A stretch of DNA of 54,177 bases from Providencia sp. (GCF_003533305.1 NZ_DOEH01000012.1:8133-62309); one strand, 5' to 3'; counted from the stretch's first letter, positions 40,029 to 50,026 are shown. Notes: generated by a model from the letters alone, not told the origin. Made by a program: numbers and translations.

Positions 40029-41390
40029 ATGAATAAACCCCCATTCATTCTGAGTATCGCGGGTGGCGGCAGTACCTATACGCCAGGAATTGTAAAAAGC
40101 CTAATGGTGCGCTTAACTGACTTTCCAATTGCTGAAATTCGGTTGTACGATATTGATGCTAATCGCCAAAATGTTATCGCACCAGTAGTAGAAAAAGTGA
40201 TTCGTGATCATAGCGAAACCATTAAATTTACCGTCACCACAGATCCAGAAACGGCATTCAGTGGAGCACATTTTGTGTTTGCTCAAATGCGCGTAGGCCA
40301 ATATGCCATGCGTGAACAAGATGAAAAAATCCCACTGCGCCATGGTGTTGTAGGTCAAGAAACTTGCGGCCCTGGTGGTCTAGCCTATGGACTGCGTACC
40401 ATTTTGCCAATGGTTGAGTTAATTGATTTTGTAGAAAAATATGCTAATAACGCATGGATTGTGAACTATTCTAACCCCGCAGCTATTGTGGCAGAAGGGG
40501 TTCGCCGTTTACGCCCTCATGCCAAAGTACTCAATATTTGTGACATGCCAGTCGCCGCGATGCGTAATATGGCAGCGATCCTCAATGTTGACCGCCATGA
40601 CCTTGATGTAGACTATTTTGGACTAAATCACTTTGGTTGGTTCACATCTATACGCGTTAAAGGTGAAGAGAAACTGCCTCAGTTACGTGAGCACATCGCA
40701 AAATTTGGCTTATTAACGGAAGATGCCGCACAAACAGATCCACAACACTCAGACCCTTCATGGGTCAAAACTTGGCGTAATATTCAGCCTCTAATGGAAG
40801 CATTCCCAGATTATATTCCTAACCCATATCTGCAATATTATTTAATGGCTAATGATATGGTTGAGCACCAAAATCCTGAGTATACTCGTGCCAATGAAGT
40901 GATGGATGGTCGTGAAAAGCGTTTATTCGAAGCGGCTCGCGTTTATAAAGAAACCGGTATTTTACCTGATGCTTTCCACGTTGGTGTCCATGGTTCCTTT
41001 ATCGTTGATGTTGCTTGCTCATTAGCCTTTAATTTACGTCAACGTCATCTAGTGATTGTTGAAAATAAAGGGGCAATTGCTAGCCTACCTTTCGATGCAA
41101 TGGTCGAAGTTCCCGCTTACATTACAGCCCATGGTCCAGAACCAATTCGTATTGGTGAAATTCCACGTTTCCATCAAGCGCTGTTAGAACAACAATTAGC
41201 CTCTGAACAACTATTAGTTGAAGCGACTCTTGAAGGAAATTACGAAAAAGCGTTACAAGCTTTTACATTAAATAAGACCGTTCCATCTATGGTTCACGCG
41301 AAAAAAATTCTGGATGATATGATTGAAGAGAACAAAGCTTATTGGCCTGAGCTGCGTAAACAATATCAAGAAGGTAAATTGATAGCGTAA
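40029..41390 (+). CDS. GH4 6-phospho-alpha-glucosidase
   Basis: NAD+- and Mn2+-dependent hydrolase that cleaves the phosphorylated disaccharide delivered by the PTS. N-terminal AGGGSTYTPG is the NAD site; the metal ligands are Cys171 and His201 (GLNHFGW). The CDMP tetrapeptide at 171-174 is the hallmark of 6-phospho-alpha-glucosidases as opposed to beta enzymes (CNVP). The frame extends to 39999, but ATG at 40029 has AGGAG and gives 453 residues. GlvA/AglB family. Confidence 0.93.
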   Translation: MNKPPFILSIAGGGSTYTPGIVKSLMVRLTDFPIAEIRLYDIDANRQNVIAPVVEKVIRDHSETIKFTVTTDPETAFSGAHFVFAQMRVGQYAMREQDEKIPLRHGVVGQETCGPGGLAYGLRTILPMVELIDFVEKYANNAWIVNYSNPAAIVAEGVRRLRPHAKVLNICDMPVAAMRNMAAILNVDRHDLDVDYFGLNHFGWFTSIRVKGEEKLPQLREHIAKFGLLTEDAAQTDPQHSDPSWVKTWRNIQPLMEAFPDYIPNPYLQYYLMANDMVEHQNPEYTRANEVMDGREKRLFEAARVYKETGILPDAFHVGVHGSFIVDVACSLAFNLRQRHLVIVENKGAIASLPFDAMVEVPAYITAHGPEPIRIGEIPRFHQALLEQQLASEQLLVEATLEGNYEKALQAFTLNKTVPSMVHAKKILDDMIEENKAYWPELRKQYQEGKLIA

Positions 41391-41456
41391 TCAGCGTCAA
41401 AGGTTGTGACTTAAATAGAGAAACAACTCTTTACTTGCACTTCATCTGAAATGGAT

Positions 41457-41500
41457 AAAGAATGCTGATAATCTTAACTATCAATCAGCATTCTTTTATC
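41457..41500 (+). terminator. Terminator of the alpha-glucoside operon
   Basis: Perfect 13-base stem AAAGAATGCTGAT/ATCAGCATTCTTT (41457-41469 with 41484-41496) ending in a short U run. It separates the hydrolase gene from the regulator. Confidence 0.75.
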
Positions 41501-41536
41501 TTATTTCTCAGATGACTTGAAGAGGGGAAAATCTCA

Positions 41537-42307
41537 GTGTCCAATCGATTAGCCTCTTTGGTTGCAAAGGCCGGTGATTTAACGAAAGCTGAATACCGCA
41601 TACTCTCTTTTCTGACTCATCATCCTGAAAAAATAGGACAGCTTACGATCCGAGAGCTCGCAGCGCTCAACTATGTTTCTACCACTACCATTATGCGGCT
41701 GTGTAAAAAGCTCGATTTTTCTGGTTACAGTGAACTAATTTATTACTGTAAGCAACAACTTGCAAACCCACAAAAAGAGCGCCCAGCTTTATCATCCATT
41801 GAAAATCGCGATCCTTTATTTTCTCAATTTCAGCTCAATTACCAAAACACACAATCTTTAATACCTGATGTAACAAAACACGCCTTTATTAAATTAATTA
41901 ATGAACAAAATGCTTTTTTTATTTATGGAGCGGGGTTTTCGCATATATTTGCCCAATATATCAGTAAGCGTTTACAGTTATTAGGCAAAGAAGCCTTTTT
42001 ATCTGGGCTCAGTGATAGCAAAAATATCTTTATAAATAATGCATCTCGCTACTCAGTATTTTTAGCGGTTTCGCGCTCAGGAGAAACTGAGCAAGTTTTA
42101 GAAAAAGTACGCATAGCAAAAACAATAGGTATGACGGTAGTAGCCTTTACCCGTGCAAGCGCAAACAGTTTAGCGTCCATGTCAGATTTGCATTTCCCTA
42201 TCTATGACGATGCTGTGAGCTATCACAATGATACTATTGAAATATCTTCATTCGAATCAAATTTAGTGATGATGTTTGATTTGCTACTGTTGCAGGCTTT
42301 GTCTTGA
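41537..42307 (+). CDS. RpiR-family regulator of the alpha-glucoside operon
   Basis: N-terminal HTH_6 domain (KAEYRILSFLTHHPEKIGQLTIRELAALNYVSTTTIMRLCKKL) and C-terminal SIS sugar-phosphate domain (FFIYGAGFSHIFAQYISKRL ... FLAVSRSGETEQVLEKVRIAK). 256 residues; GTG start at 41537 with AGAGGGG upstream. Position after a PTS/GH4 pair matches GlvR-type regulators. Has its own promoter region after the terminator. Confidence 0.88.
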   Translation: MSNRLASLVAKAGDLTKAEYRILSFLTHHPEKIGQLTIRELAALNYVSTTTIMRLCKKLDFSGYSELIYYCKQQLANPQKERPALSSIENRDPLFSQFQLNYQNTQSLIPDVTKHAFIKLINEQNAFFIYGAGFSHIFAQYISKRLQLLGKEAFLSGLSDSKNIFINNASRYSVFLAVSRSGETEQVLEKVRIAKTIGMTVVAFTRASANSLASMSDLHFPIYDDAVSYHNDTIEISSFESNLVMMFDLLLLQALS

Positions 42308-42345
42308 GTAAAACTCAATGATAGGCGTTATTTTTAATGTTTTAG

Positions 42346-42813
42346 TTAAGATATAAGTATTTTTTTCATTGATGCATTTTCTAATACAACCCCATGTCGC
42401 ACAGGAAATTTTCGCTCAACAACATAAAAGCCATTATGTAGAAAAAATGCCTCGGCGGTTTTACTAACATCTGCAGTCAGAGTGCTAATACCACGAAGCT
42501 TAGCCTCTTCATGAATATGCTTCATGAGTGATGTACCAACGCCTTGTCTGGCATATTCTCCTGAAACAAAAAAATGGTCAATATAACCATTAGGTTGTAG
42601 ATCGGAATATCCAACAATTTCCTCATTAATAACCGCAACATAAGGCTTTAACGCTCTGATACGAGAGGCCCATAAAGCCATGTCGGTATTTTTAGGTACC
42701 CATGCATTTATCTGTTCCTGAGTATAATCCTTTGATGCGATATCATGTATTGCGCAGCTAAAGACCTTAAATAACTGCATTTCTTCCCCATTAATCAGGT
42801 TTCTAATTATCAT
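42346..42813 (-). CDS. GNAT acetyltransferase (YafP-like)
   Basis: Compact acetyltransferase of 155 residues with the acetyl-CoA loop FFVSGEYARQGVGTSLM and a terminal FFLHNGFYVVERK. The overall shape, including AIHDIASKDYTQEQINAW, recalls E. coli YafP. The frame opens at 42912, but the ATG at 42813 with GAGAG upstream fits the family. Convergent with the RpiR gene. Substrate unknown. Confidence 0.82.
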   Translation of the reverse strand: MIIRNLINGEEMQLFKVFSCAIHDIASKDYTQEQINAWVPKNTDMALWASRIRALKPYVAVINEEIVGYSDLQPNGYIDHFFVSGEYARQGVGTSLMKHIHEEAKLRGISTLTADVSKTAEAFFLHNGFYVVERKFPVRHGVVLENASMKKILIS

Positions 42814-43410
42814 GATATTTCTCTCAGCTAATATTGTTACCATATTGCGATAATAATACGTAAAAGCGGATGATTCACACTCTTGGAGTAGAGCTCTACT
42901 GGACTGTCTCACATCGATTTGTAATGGTCTAATAAAACTGTAACGATTTATAGCTTATAAACTCGAACACTTTGATAATGGGATCTATTCACTTTAAATA
43001 TAACTTATTCATATTTTGAAGCGAATCTGTGCCACTGTTAACAGCAATATCCTAACAATGATAAGAAAAAATTAATAGGAAAGACATCACCGCCAAGCTC
43101 AATTACGAAAAATATTACGTATATAGTTGTAGTGATAACCTCACCACCAGTTTTACTTCTGTAGCTCATAGAGCCATGTTTGGCCTATAATCCACTTCGA
43201 GCTCTAATGCTAAAAGTGGATTACCCAACAAACAGATGAATGTGTCAGTGCTCATTATCAACTTAATTTTTACAAAAAACTGGTCATAATAAGTCTTTTA
43301 GAGCTGCGGCAATCTCATGATAATGTTAGAAGCAAAATGATCCCATTTAAGACATTTATATTATGAGGATTTGTCTTCTTTTTCACAAAGCTCATTTTGC
43401 TGCAAGTTCC
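42814..43410. other. Gene-free gap with palindromes
   Basis: No credible gene in about 600 bp. It contains a 14-bp palindrome AGTAGAGCTCTACT (42887-42900), a ten-base inverted pair TAATCCACTT/AAGTGGATTA (43188-43197 with 43214-43223), and a ten-base pair AGCAAAATGA/TCATTTTGCT (43331-43340 with 43392-43401) next to the end of the fimbrial operon. None has a clear U run. Confidence 0.6.
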
Positions 43411-44517
43411 TTAATCAAATGTAGCGATCAGCCAAGCAGAACCTTTATACTCTCCAGCAACTGCATTAGTCCCTTGAATATGACTACTAATTTTAATCGT
43501 TCTCAAATCTTGAATATCAATTTTAAAATCTTTTCCTGTTTGGCCTGATACTTCATCCATCATTGTTAATTCACTATATATTTTATTTTGACCAGATTTC
43601 ATTGGCAATCGTTGTTGAGGGTCGCTATCAGTCGCATAATCCAGACGTAATCGCACTTTTGTTGATTGTGAAAATTTGCAGGTATAAATAACATTTTCTG
43701 TCACTGTACTATTGTAGTTTAAGCTATTTAACTGTCCATGCCGTAAGTTGACCGTCCCAGCTTGCCCTGTGCTCGTCATTGTCGAGCAAGACGACCCCAC
43801 ATTTAGTTGTGATGCAGCTAGACGCATTGGTACAGAAGAATCGCTTAATGGCCATGACGTTTGAGGTGGCGCTAGCCCTGAACGAGTAAAGGCGCGCACA
43901 TATCCACCGAGCTCCATCCCAGCAATGGGTAATTGCCCATCAATAATTCGTTCATTAATATAAAACGTCACCGTAATAGGAAATTGTACGGTAAAATCAG
44001 ATGCGTTCAAAGTTGACGACGGTGTAGACAGTGAACATGCCCCACCTTCAATGTTTATCCATTGCATAATACGTGTGTCAACCGTCATCACTAAGTTATT
44101 GTTAATACGGTATGCCACTTTACCATCGATATCGGTACCTGCCATTGGTGCAAACATAAACAAGCGATGATGAGCACTCTTCGCTGGAATATCCGTACCA
44201 CCAGGCCATACCCCCCACCAACTTGTTCCAGTACATTTTACAAGTCCAGTAACACTGACTCCTATACTGTTTTCATTGATAGAGATAGGTTCACCAACAC
44301 GATAGTAATTTTTACCATTCGTGCCTTTGATAGGGTTTTGTGCAATGATAGAATCACTTGCTAACTTGATTATATAGCCCGTGCTAGGATCTTGAATGCG
44401 TGGCGCATAGTCCGCATTAGCCTGATGGCTCAGTAAAAGCCCACCCGTCAACAAGGCTAACGCGATTAAAAGACTTATCTTCTTCCACCGCAAAAACTGG
44501 GATTCCAATGTAAACAT
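43411..44517 (-). CDS. Fimbrial tip adhesin (MrpH-position)
   Basis: Secreted two-domain fimbrial protein of 368 residues. A signal peptide (LLIALALLTGGLLLSHQANA) leads into an N-terminal receptor-type domain, with a C-terminal pilin domain ending in GSAWLIATFD after a conserved Cys pair. It is last in the operon, the place of MrpH/PapG-type adhesins. Receptor unknown; no close named adhesin recognised. ATG at 44517 follows an in-frame GTG at 44520. Confidence 0.82.
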   Translation of the reverse strand: MFTLESQFLRWKKISLLIALALLTGGLLLSHQANADYAPRIQDPSTGYIIKLASDSIIAQNPIKGTNGKNYYRVGEPISINENSIGVSVTGLVKCTGTSWWGVWPGGTDIPAKSAHHRLFMFAPMAGTDIDGKVAYRINNNLVMTVDTRIMQWINIEGGACSLSTPSSTLNASDFTVQFPITVTFYINERIIDGQLPIAGMELGGYVRAFTRSGLAPPQTSWPLSDSSVPMRLAASQLNVGSSCSTMTSTGQAGTVNLRHGQLNSLNYNSTVTENVIYTCKFSQSTKVRLRLDYATDSDPQQRLPMKSGQNKIYSELTMMDEVSGQTGKDFKIDIQDLRTIKISSHIQGTNAVAGEYKGSAWLIATFD

Positions 44518-44530
44518 CACAAAATACTCA

Positions 44531-45061
44531 CTAGTTATAAGTTACAGAAAGCGTTACCGTTGAAGTAAACTTTCCTTGCTCTAATTGATTAACCGGAATA
44601 GCACTGACTAACTGCGCTTGAATACTCATACGATAGAGGGTAGCCTCAATTCGTTCAGGATAAATACGTTGTTTTTTGCCCATTTCCAATGGGCGTACTG
44701 TTTCACCTGTTATATCTTTAAAATCAATACCTAGCCCTTTAGTACTAGTTGCTAATATATTTTTTCCGTTATACAACAAAGTGCTTCCCTCTTTTGGATT
44801 TAACAGTATTGCTAATTCATTACTGAAATTACAACCTGAAATATAGAGTGAAAAATCTTTCACGACCTCAGTATTATTTAGATTCTCAAGGTTGACCCTG
44901 TTAAAACCAATCTTTAGGGGGGAGCTGCTATTTTCACTACGAATATTACAGGCGGGAACAACCATTGTGGCTGTAACATCAACCAAAACATCAGCATGAC
45001 TCCCCAGCGGTACTACCCATAACCACCAAAAAACATTTTTAACTATACTGAGTAGTCTCAT
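44531..45061 (-). CDS. Minor fimbrial subunit (MrpG-position)
   Basis: Signal peptide then a pilin domain with the two Cys in VPACNIRS and YISGCNFS and the typical C-terminal beta strand TSTVTLSVTYN. 176 residues. Start codon shares one base with the previous stop. Probably a tip-fibrillum or adaptor subunit. Confidence 0.85.
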   Translation of the reverse strand: MRLLSIVKNVFWWLWVVPLGSHADVLVDVTATMVVPACNIRSENSSSPLKIGFNRVNLENLNNTEVVKDFSLYISGCNFSNELAILLNPKEGSTLLYNGKNILATSTKGLGIDFKDITGETVRPLEMGKKQRIYPERIEATLYRMSIQAQLVSAIPVNQLEQGKFTSTVTLSVTYN

Positions 45062-45594
45062 TATTCATACTCCACATTGAAGGTTACTATACCTGAGAAG
45101 TCACCAATTCTGGCTTCACCGGTAGCCGGTTTACGGACAAAAACACCAAAACCAATCTGTTGTAATCCTTCAATAACACTGACATCACTAATCACTACCG
45201 GTGTATTCCATACAATGGGTTTTTCATTCTGATCGTTCAGTCCCAGTAATACCCCACTATCCCCTTTAGTGGTTAAAAAACTATTGCTGCCAATATTGAT
45301 TAAGCTATTGCTTTGCCAAGTTAATTTTATGCTTTTTCGTAAATCGGATTCGCTGCATTTATCAATAGCGATAGTAAACGGTGTCACCGCACTGGTTTCA
45401 TGTTCATTTATCTGTTGCCACCGTAAGTTATAAAGTGTGATTTTTTTATTAATTGATTCGGTCGCAACTTTGCATGAGGTTCTCACTAGCTCACCACTAA
45501 ACTCGACATCTAAACTGTTTGCCGCCAAGACCTGAGACTGCCAACCTAAAATAGCAGCAAAGAAAACACCAAATGAGATGACCTCCCTATTCAT
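45061..45594 (-). CDS. Minor fimbrial subunit (MrpF-position)
   Basis: Signal peptide ending at VLAAN, pilin domain with Cys in VRTSCKVAT and AIDKCSES, and penultimate-Tyr ending FNVEYE. 177 residues. Overlaps the upstream subunit gene by eight bases and the next by one, showing coupled translation. Confidence 0.85.
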   Translation of the reverse strand: MNREVISFGVFFAAILGWQSQVLAANSLDVEFSGELVRTSCKVATESINKKITLYNLRWQQINEHETSAVTPFTIAIDKCSESDLRKSIKLTWQSNSLINIGSNSFLTTKGDSGVLLGLNDQNEKPIVWNTPVVISDVSVIEGLQQIGFGVFVRKPATGEARIGDFSGIVTFNVEYE

Positions 45595-46018
45595 AGTTCA
45601 CCTCTAAACGTAGCGTCTGCTTATCTTTCACCAATGCAGGCAAATAAATTAAGTTATTACCATTTAATAATGAAAGAGGATAACGCGAAGAAGACACCCC
45701 CCGTTGCACATCGTAAAATTGGACAGTAGCTGGTGTATTCGCCATCACATCAGACAAATTCATTTGTTGATAATCCCGTCCAGCGCCACACCCCGTCAAA
45801 CTCCAAGTTTCTTGGAAAGACAAATTACAAGGGGCATGAAACAAAGTGACATTCACTTGTATTCTACCTTGATGTAATGCGTCATAGTTCAATTGACTGA
45901 CAGGCGGACTCACAACAGCGCTTTCAGCCATCACTAATTGGCTCAACCCGCAGCCAACTATGAGTAATACCGTGTAGAACCATTTAACTTCTATAAAATT
46001 TTTTTGTTTATTGGTCAT
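45587..46018 (-). CDS. Minor fimbrial subunit (MrpE-position)
   Basis: Short pilin-like protein of 143 residues with a signal peptide (WFYTVLLIVGCGLSQLVMA) and Cys in HAPCNLSF and LTGCGAG, ending LRLEVNYE. The frame stays open to 46123, inside the chaperone gene, but ATG at 46018 has AGGG five bases upstream. Small size suggests a PapK/MrpE-like adaptor. Confidence 0.82.
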   Translation of the reverse strand: MTNKQKNFIEVKWFYTVLLIVGCGLSQLVMAESAVVSPPVSQLNYDALHQGRIQVNVTLFHAPCNLSFQETWSLTGCGAGRDYQQMNLSDVMANTPATVQFYDVQRGVSSSRYPLSLLNGNNLIYLPALVKDKQTLRLEVNYE

Positions 46019-46052
46019 CATTGCCCTGCCAGCCAATACGTATGAAGAATGA

Positions 46053-46787
46053 CTATTCACCCGTGACTGAGCAAATATCACCTTGACAACGAAATTGAAG
46101 TGTAGGTTTTCCGCCATAATCATTAATATAAGTCAGATAAGGCGTCGCTAATAAAGGTGACTCAAGATCATGCGTAGACTTTGGCGGCACCATCACCACA
46201 TTAAAAGCATTTTGCTCTGCGGCCGTTTTGCTTTTCCCTAATCCAATCACGGTTAAGTAAAATGGTGTGGTATTATTGATACGGTAGCCTTTTGCTATTT
46301 TCGTTAATGTAACTTTATGCGCCCATTTTGTTTCTGATTCGGACAAAATACTGGCAGGTCGGTAGAACAGCTTTACTCGTGATTGCAGTGCAATTTGTAA
46401 TGTATTCCCATCTATTGATCTCGGTGGTACTTCACGTAAATTGAAATAAAATACCGATTCTCTGTCTTGGGGTAATTTACTGAACTCAGGCGTTAAGCTT
46501 AAACGCACCAAGCTATTACTGCTTGGTTCAATACGCTGCAAAGGAGGAGTGGCAAGAATCGCCCCTTTAGTTAATTTTTTACCTTGTAGGTCTTCAATCC
46601 AGCTTTGAGCTAGGTAGGCTTCTTCAGGGTTATCATTAGTGATCGTGACATTAATGGATTTAGCCGCACCCGGAAAAATAATCCGAGTCCGGTCTAAAGT
46701 CACCGCACTATATGCACTTATTGATACCAATGAGATAAGACAAAAAAGTATGCCAAGCAGCCCTTGGCGTAAATGTAAATCCAACAT
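46053..46787 (-). CDS. Periplasmic fimbrial chaperone (PapD/MrpD family)
   Basis: Two-domain immunoglobulin-like chaperone that donates a strand to subunits. Signal peptide ends near SISAYSA; subunit-anchoring Arg in TRIIF and Lys in SRVKLFYRP are present, as is the signature DRESVFYFNLREVPP. ATG at 46787 with GAGG six bases upstream is better than the one at 46799; 244 residues. Confidence 0.93.
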   Translation of the reverse strand: MLDLHLRQGLLGILFCLISLVSISAYSAVTLDRTRIIFPGAAKSINVTITNDNPEEAYLAQSWIEDLQGKKLTKGAILATPPLQRIEPSSNSLVRLSLTPEFSKLPQDRESVFYFNLREVPPRSIDGNTLQIALQSRVKLFYRPASILSESETKWAHKVTLTKIAKGYRINNTTPFYLTVIGLGKSKTAAEQNAFNVVMVPPKSTHDLESPLLATPYLTYINDYGGKPTLQFRCQGDICSVTGE

Positions 46788-46807
46788 ATTTAACCTCATA
46801 AAAATTT

Positions 46808-49363
46808 TTAAGACGGTGTAGAACTAGCTACAGCGGTCATTGCTGTTGTAATTGATGAACATGGTAGTAATAACATGCTCGATAATGATTCTAGTTTTTC
46901 AGGTAACTGTATTTCACACTGCTTATTGCCGCCCCAAGAAACAAATAATGTTTCTTTAGATGAAATCCCGACGAGCCATGTCACCCCGTCTTCTCCGACA
47001 ATACCTAACTCGCGGTTATCTGCGTTACGTACACTGGCACCAAAAGGCGGATTTTTTCCATTACTCAGTGATAAAATGGCAAACAGTTTTTCTCCTTTCA
47101 TCACCGATAAACTGCGGTAACCAATCGCGCCTTTTGTTAACGTAATGTCCGTCGATGACTCTAACGTTTCTAAGTTGTCAGGGAGCTGGCTGGTATTAAT
47201 CGATGCTGTAGATTTACGGTAGCTATTCATGTTAGGAATGACAGCAAGTCCAAACCGATTGGTTTTAATGACACCACTGTCAAGCGGTACGTCACTGACC
47301 CCTGGCGTTTCAACCATTAAACGCGTATCACCATTTGCACTGCGGTGTAATGCAACACCGTGAACTGTCCCTGTAATACCACTGCTAATTGACGCACCAA
47401 AACTGCGATATTGCTGTGGGACATAACTGGCGTTGGCCGAGATATTGGCTTGAGAAAAATCACGTGAATAATAGCCGCTGATACTCGATTGATTATCCAT
47501 GTTTTTCCCCTGGTTATAACCCACGTTCAAACTATAGTTATCGCGATCGCTATAGCTGCTATAACCCACGTTGTGGTTATATTGATTGTCACCCCCGGTA
47601 CGAGAATATAATTCAGAGAACGTAATATTGTGTCCGCTATAAAATGGTATCGTTAAATACAAATTAATTGCATCGTCTTTATAGCCATTTTCACGTTCTG
47701 TTCGAGTTGCTGATAGTGAAATATTAGCATCTTGCTGAGATAGCCCTGGAATGGAAATGTTAGTACTACCATATAAGCCATATTGCATCTGTGGTTTATC
47801 TTCCCAGTAAGTACTGTATTGATAATTCAGTGATAAATTAAAATTATCAAAATACTTATTCAAATAGATTTGGTAATTTTGTTTTGGTGCGCGAGCAACA
47901 TATCCAGTGCGATCTTGCTCCATAAATTGCGTTAATGTACGGTAACTCTGATCTGCAAATCGATATCCTGCAAAGGTAATATCTGTACGTAAATCATCAA
48001 ACGATTTAGCATAATTGAGCCGGTAAGAGCGCCCCTGCAATGTTTGATTAGTCAAGTGAGCCGCTGATTGCGTAATATCTAAAGATAAGGCACCAAAAAC
48101 AAATAAATCTCGTCCGATACCAACAGCCGCGGCTTGGTAATCACCATTAAGCTGCCCGCCCCCATACAAAGACCACTCATTGGATAAACCATAGGATAAC
48201 TCACCTCCAATTACTGGTTGCCCTGTTAGATCATGGCCGCTGTAACGTGTTTTACCCGCAACGATTTTATAAATAATTCGCCCAGGACGCGTTAAGTAAG
48301 GTAATGACGCCGTATTGATACTAAATTTATTCTCTTCACCATTTTCTTCACGCACCGTCACATCTAGTACGCCCCGAACACCACTATCGAGGGATTGAAT
48401 ACGAAAAGGCCCCGGAGGCACTGTGGTTTCTAAAATAATGCGATCTTGGCTGCGAACAATAACGGTTGCGTTCGTGTTTGCAACGCCAATAATTTCAGGA
48501 GCATAACCAACCAGCTTAGGGGGGAGCATACGGTCATCACTTTCGAGTGAAATGCCGCTGTATTGCCATGATTCAAAGACATCGGAATAAAAATAGCTCT
48601 CTCCAATCGTTAACAAAGAGGCAATTTTTTTCAATGAGGTAAAAGCATAAAGTCGGCTAAAATCAAAGTTATGTGTTTCTTGTGTGTTACTATTACCACT
48701 TCTTTTTTGATAAGAGGCATTATAATCTCCACGAAAACGCCAAGTATCTAGGTTAATCCCCACCGTACCATTGGTCGATAAATAACTGTTCTTTGAACCA
48801 CTATTTTCTTCAATGATTGATGCATTCGCATTATAATCTACAAATGCTCCAACAAGCCCTTCTTCCCATAATGCCGGAGGAGTCCAATTAGGATCACGGT
48901 ACTCCATCCATGTTTGTGGAATGGTCATTTTGAGGGATAACGTTGATAATTCAACTTTAACCTGTAATCCTGTAAGCTGAGACAAATTTAGGCATTGACC
49001 TTCATTGGAGGTAGTGACTTTTTTTATCGTTGATTCTTTAAACCCTAGCAAAATAAGAAGATCCGTTGGGATACAAATTACTTGAGAAATATTTTGCTCT
49101 AGGTTATTTTGGCTTTCATCAAATACAACAATATCACGAGGAGCACCAAGGCGTTGTCCATTAACAAAAACAGTTAAAACATAATGTCCTGGAGGTACAT
49201 AACCCGCAACGGAAAATTGGCTCATATCCACATTTTGAATATCATCAGCATCTAGTACATCAGTATTGAACTCTGTAGCATACGACGTACATATACTGAA
49301 ACTAAACGCCAATACGAAAGCCAGCCTTATATTGCTAAGTTTGAACATCATGCTCTGCATCAC
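46808..49363 (-). CDS. Outer-membrane fimbrial usher (MrpC/PapC family)
   Basis: Twenty-four-strand outer-membrane usher. In order: signal peptide to SYATEFN, N-terminal chaperone-binding domain, PPKLVGYAPEIIGVANTNATV (plug region border), the barrel, and C-terminal domains ending LESLSSMLLLPCSS. 851 residues from GTG at 49363; ATG at 49351 or 49348 is a likely true start (GGAG 11 bases upstream). 20 bp before the chaperone start. Confidence 0.95.
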   Translation of the reverse strand: MMQSMMFKLSNIRLAFVLAFSFSICTSYATEFNTDVLDADDIQNVDMSQFSVAGYVPPGHYVLTVFVNGQRLGAPRDIVVFDESQNNLEQNISQVICIPTDLLILLGFKESTIKKVTTSNEGQCLNLSQLTGLQVKVELSTLSLKMTIPQTWMEYRDPNWTPPALWEEGLVGAFVDYNANASIIEENSGSKNSYLSTNGTVGINLDTWRFRGDYNASYQKRSGNSNTQETHNFDFSRLYAFTSLKKIASLLTIGESYFYSDVFESWQYSGISLESDDRMLPPKLVGYAPEIIGVANTNATVIVRSQDRIILETTVPPGPFRIQSLDSGVRGVLDVTVREENGEENKFSINTASLPYLTRPGRIIYKIVAGKTRYSGHDLTGQPVIGGELSYGLSNEWSLYGGGQLNGDYQAAAVGIGRDLFVFGALSLDITQSAAHLTNQTLQGRSYRLNYAKSFDDLRTDITFAGYRFADQSYRTLTQFMEQDRTGYVARAPKQNYQIYLNKYFDNFNLSLNYQYSTYWEDKPQMQYGLYGSTNISIPGLSQQDANISLSATRTERENGYKDDAINLYLTIPFYSGHNITFSELYSRTGGDNQYNHNVGYSSYSDRDNYSLNVGYNQGKNMDNQSSISGYYSRDFSQANISANASYVPQQYRSFGASISSGITGTVHGVALHRSANGDTRLMVETPGVSDVPLDSGVIKTNRFGLAVIPNMNSYRKSTASINTSQLPDNLETLESSTDITLTKGAIGYRSLSVMKGEKLFAILSLSNGKNPPFGASVRNADNRELGIVGEDGVTWLVGISSKETLFVSWGGNKQCEIQLPEKLESLSSMLLLPCSSITTAMTAVASSTPS

Positions 49364-49421
49364 TCCAAAGACAACAGAATGTCACTTCAATATAGTACTA
49401 TCAAAGCTATTCATTTCTGCC

Positions 49422-50000
49422 TTATTGATAATCGATAAAAAAACGAACCAATCCTTTATACTGACCTGATTTCAAAGGTTTTCCTGATAATTTCAGCTGT
49501 ATAAAGTAACGTAAAAAAAGTGTTTGGCCTGATTTTTCTTGTCGTAATATGCTGTCAAATAACGAATACGTTTTTCCTGGCATTAATGTATTTTTAGCAT
49601 TATCAAGAACCGAAATTACCAAACCTTGTGAAGGCCCTTCTAATAAAAATGCATCAATTTTTTCATCTCGTTGCCCGTCAAAACGGATGGTCCATGTCTT
49701 GCTGTCTATGGCGCTATACACGCTGCCACAATCACGAAGCTCAATTTCGAATGGATGAGCCTCTTGTTCCCTTATCGAAATTGTCGATAATTTCGGCAAT
49801 GCTAAAGAAGAAAAATCCACCGTTTGATAACGACTCGTCATAGCTATCGAACAAGGTGTTGAAATCACACTACCGACAAGCTTAGCGCCCCCTTCAAAAG
49901 ATAAATTAATTGCTTTTGCATACAATGTAGAAACTCCGTTAAAGACAAATAAGAACAAAAATATTGTTATTTGAAGACTAGAACGTTGAACTATTGCCAC
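49422..50000 (-). CDS. Fimbrial anchor/terminator-type subunit (MrpB/PapH-position)
   Basis: Pilin-fold protein with signal peptide (ITIFLFLFVFNGVSTLYA), Cys in VISTPCSIAM and ELRDCGSVY, and C-terminal LVRFFIDYQ. It lies between major pilin and usher, as MrpB and PapH do, and probably caps and anchors the rod. The start is GTG at 50000 with AAGGA eight bases upstream (192 residues); an out-of-frame ATG-TAG sits between them. Lies after an attenuator hairpin. Confidence 0.83.
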   Translation of the reverse strand: MAIVQRSSLQITIFLFLFVFNGVSTLYAKAINLSFEGGAKLVGSVISTPCSIAMTSRYQTVDFSSLALPKLSTISIREQEAHPFEIELRDCGSVYSAIDSKTWTIRFDGQRDEKIDAFLLEGPSQGLVISVLDNAKNTLMPGKTYSLFDSILRQEKSGQTLFLRYFIQLKLSGKPLKSGQYKGLVRFFIDYQ

Positions 50001-50026
50001 TACATATATCCTTCGCCAACACAAAG

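Noticed and set aside
42887..42900. AGTAGAGCTCTACT palindrome as an IS end or operator
   Set aside because: No matching second end, target duplication or regulator could be linked to it.
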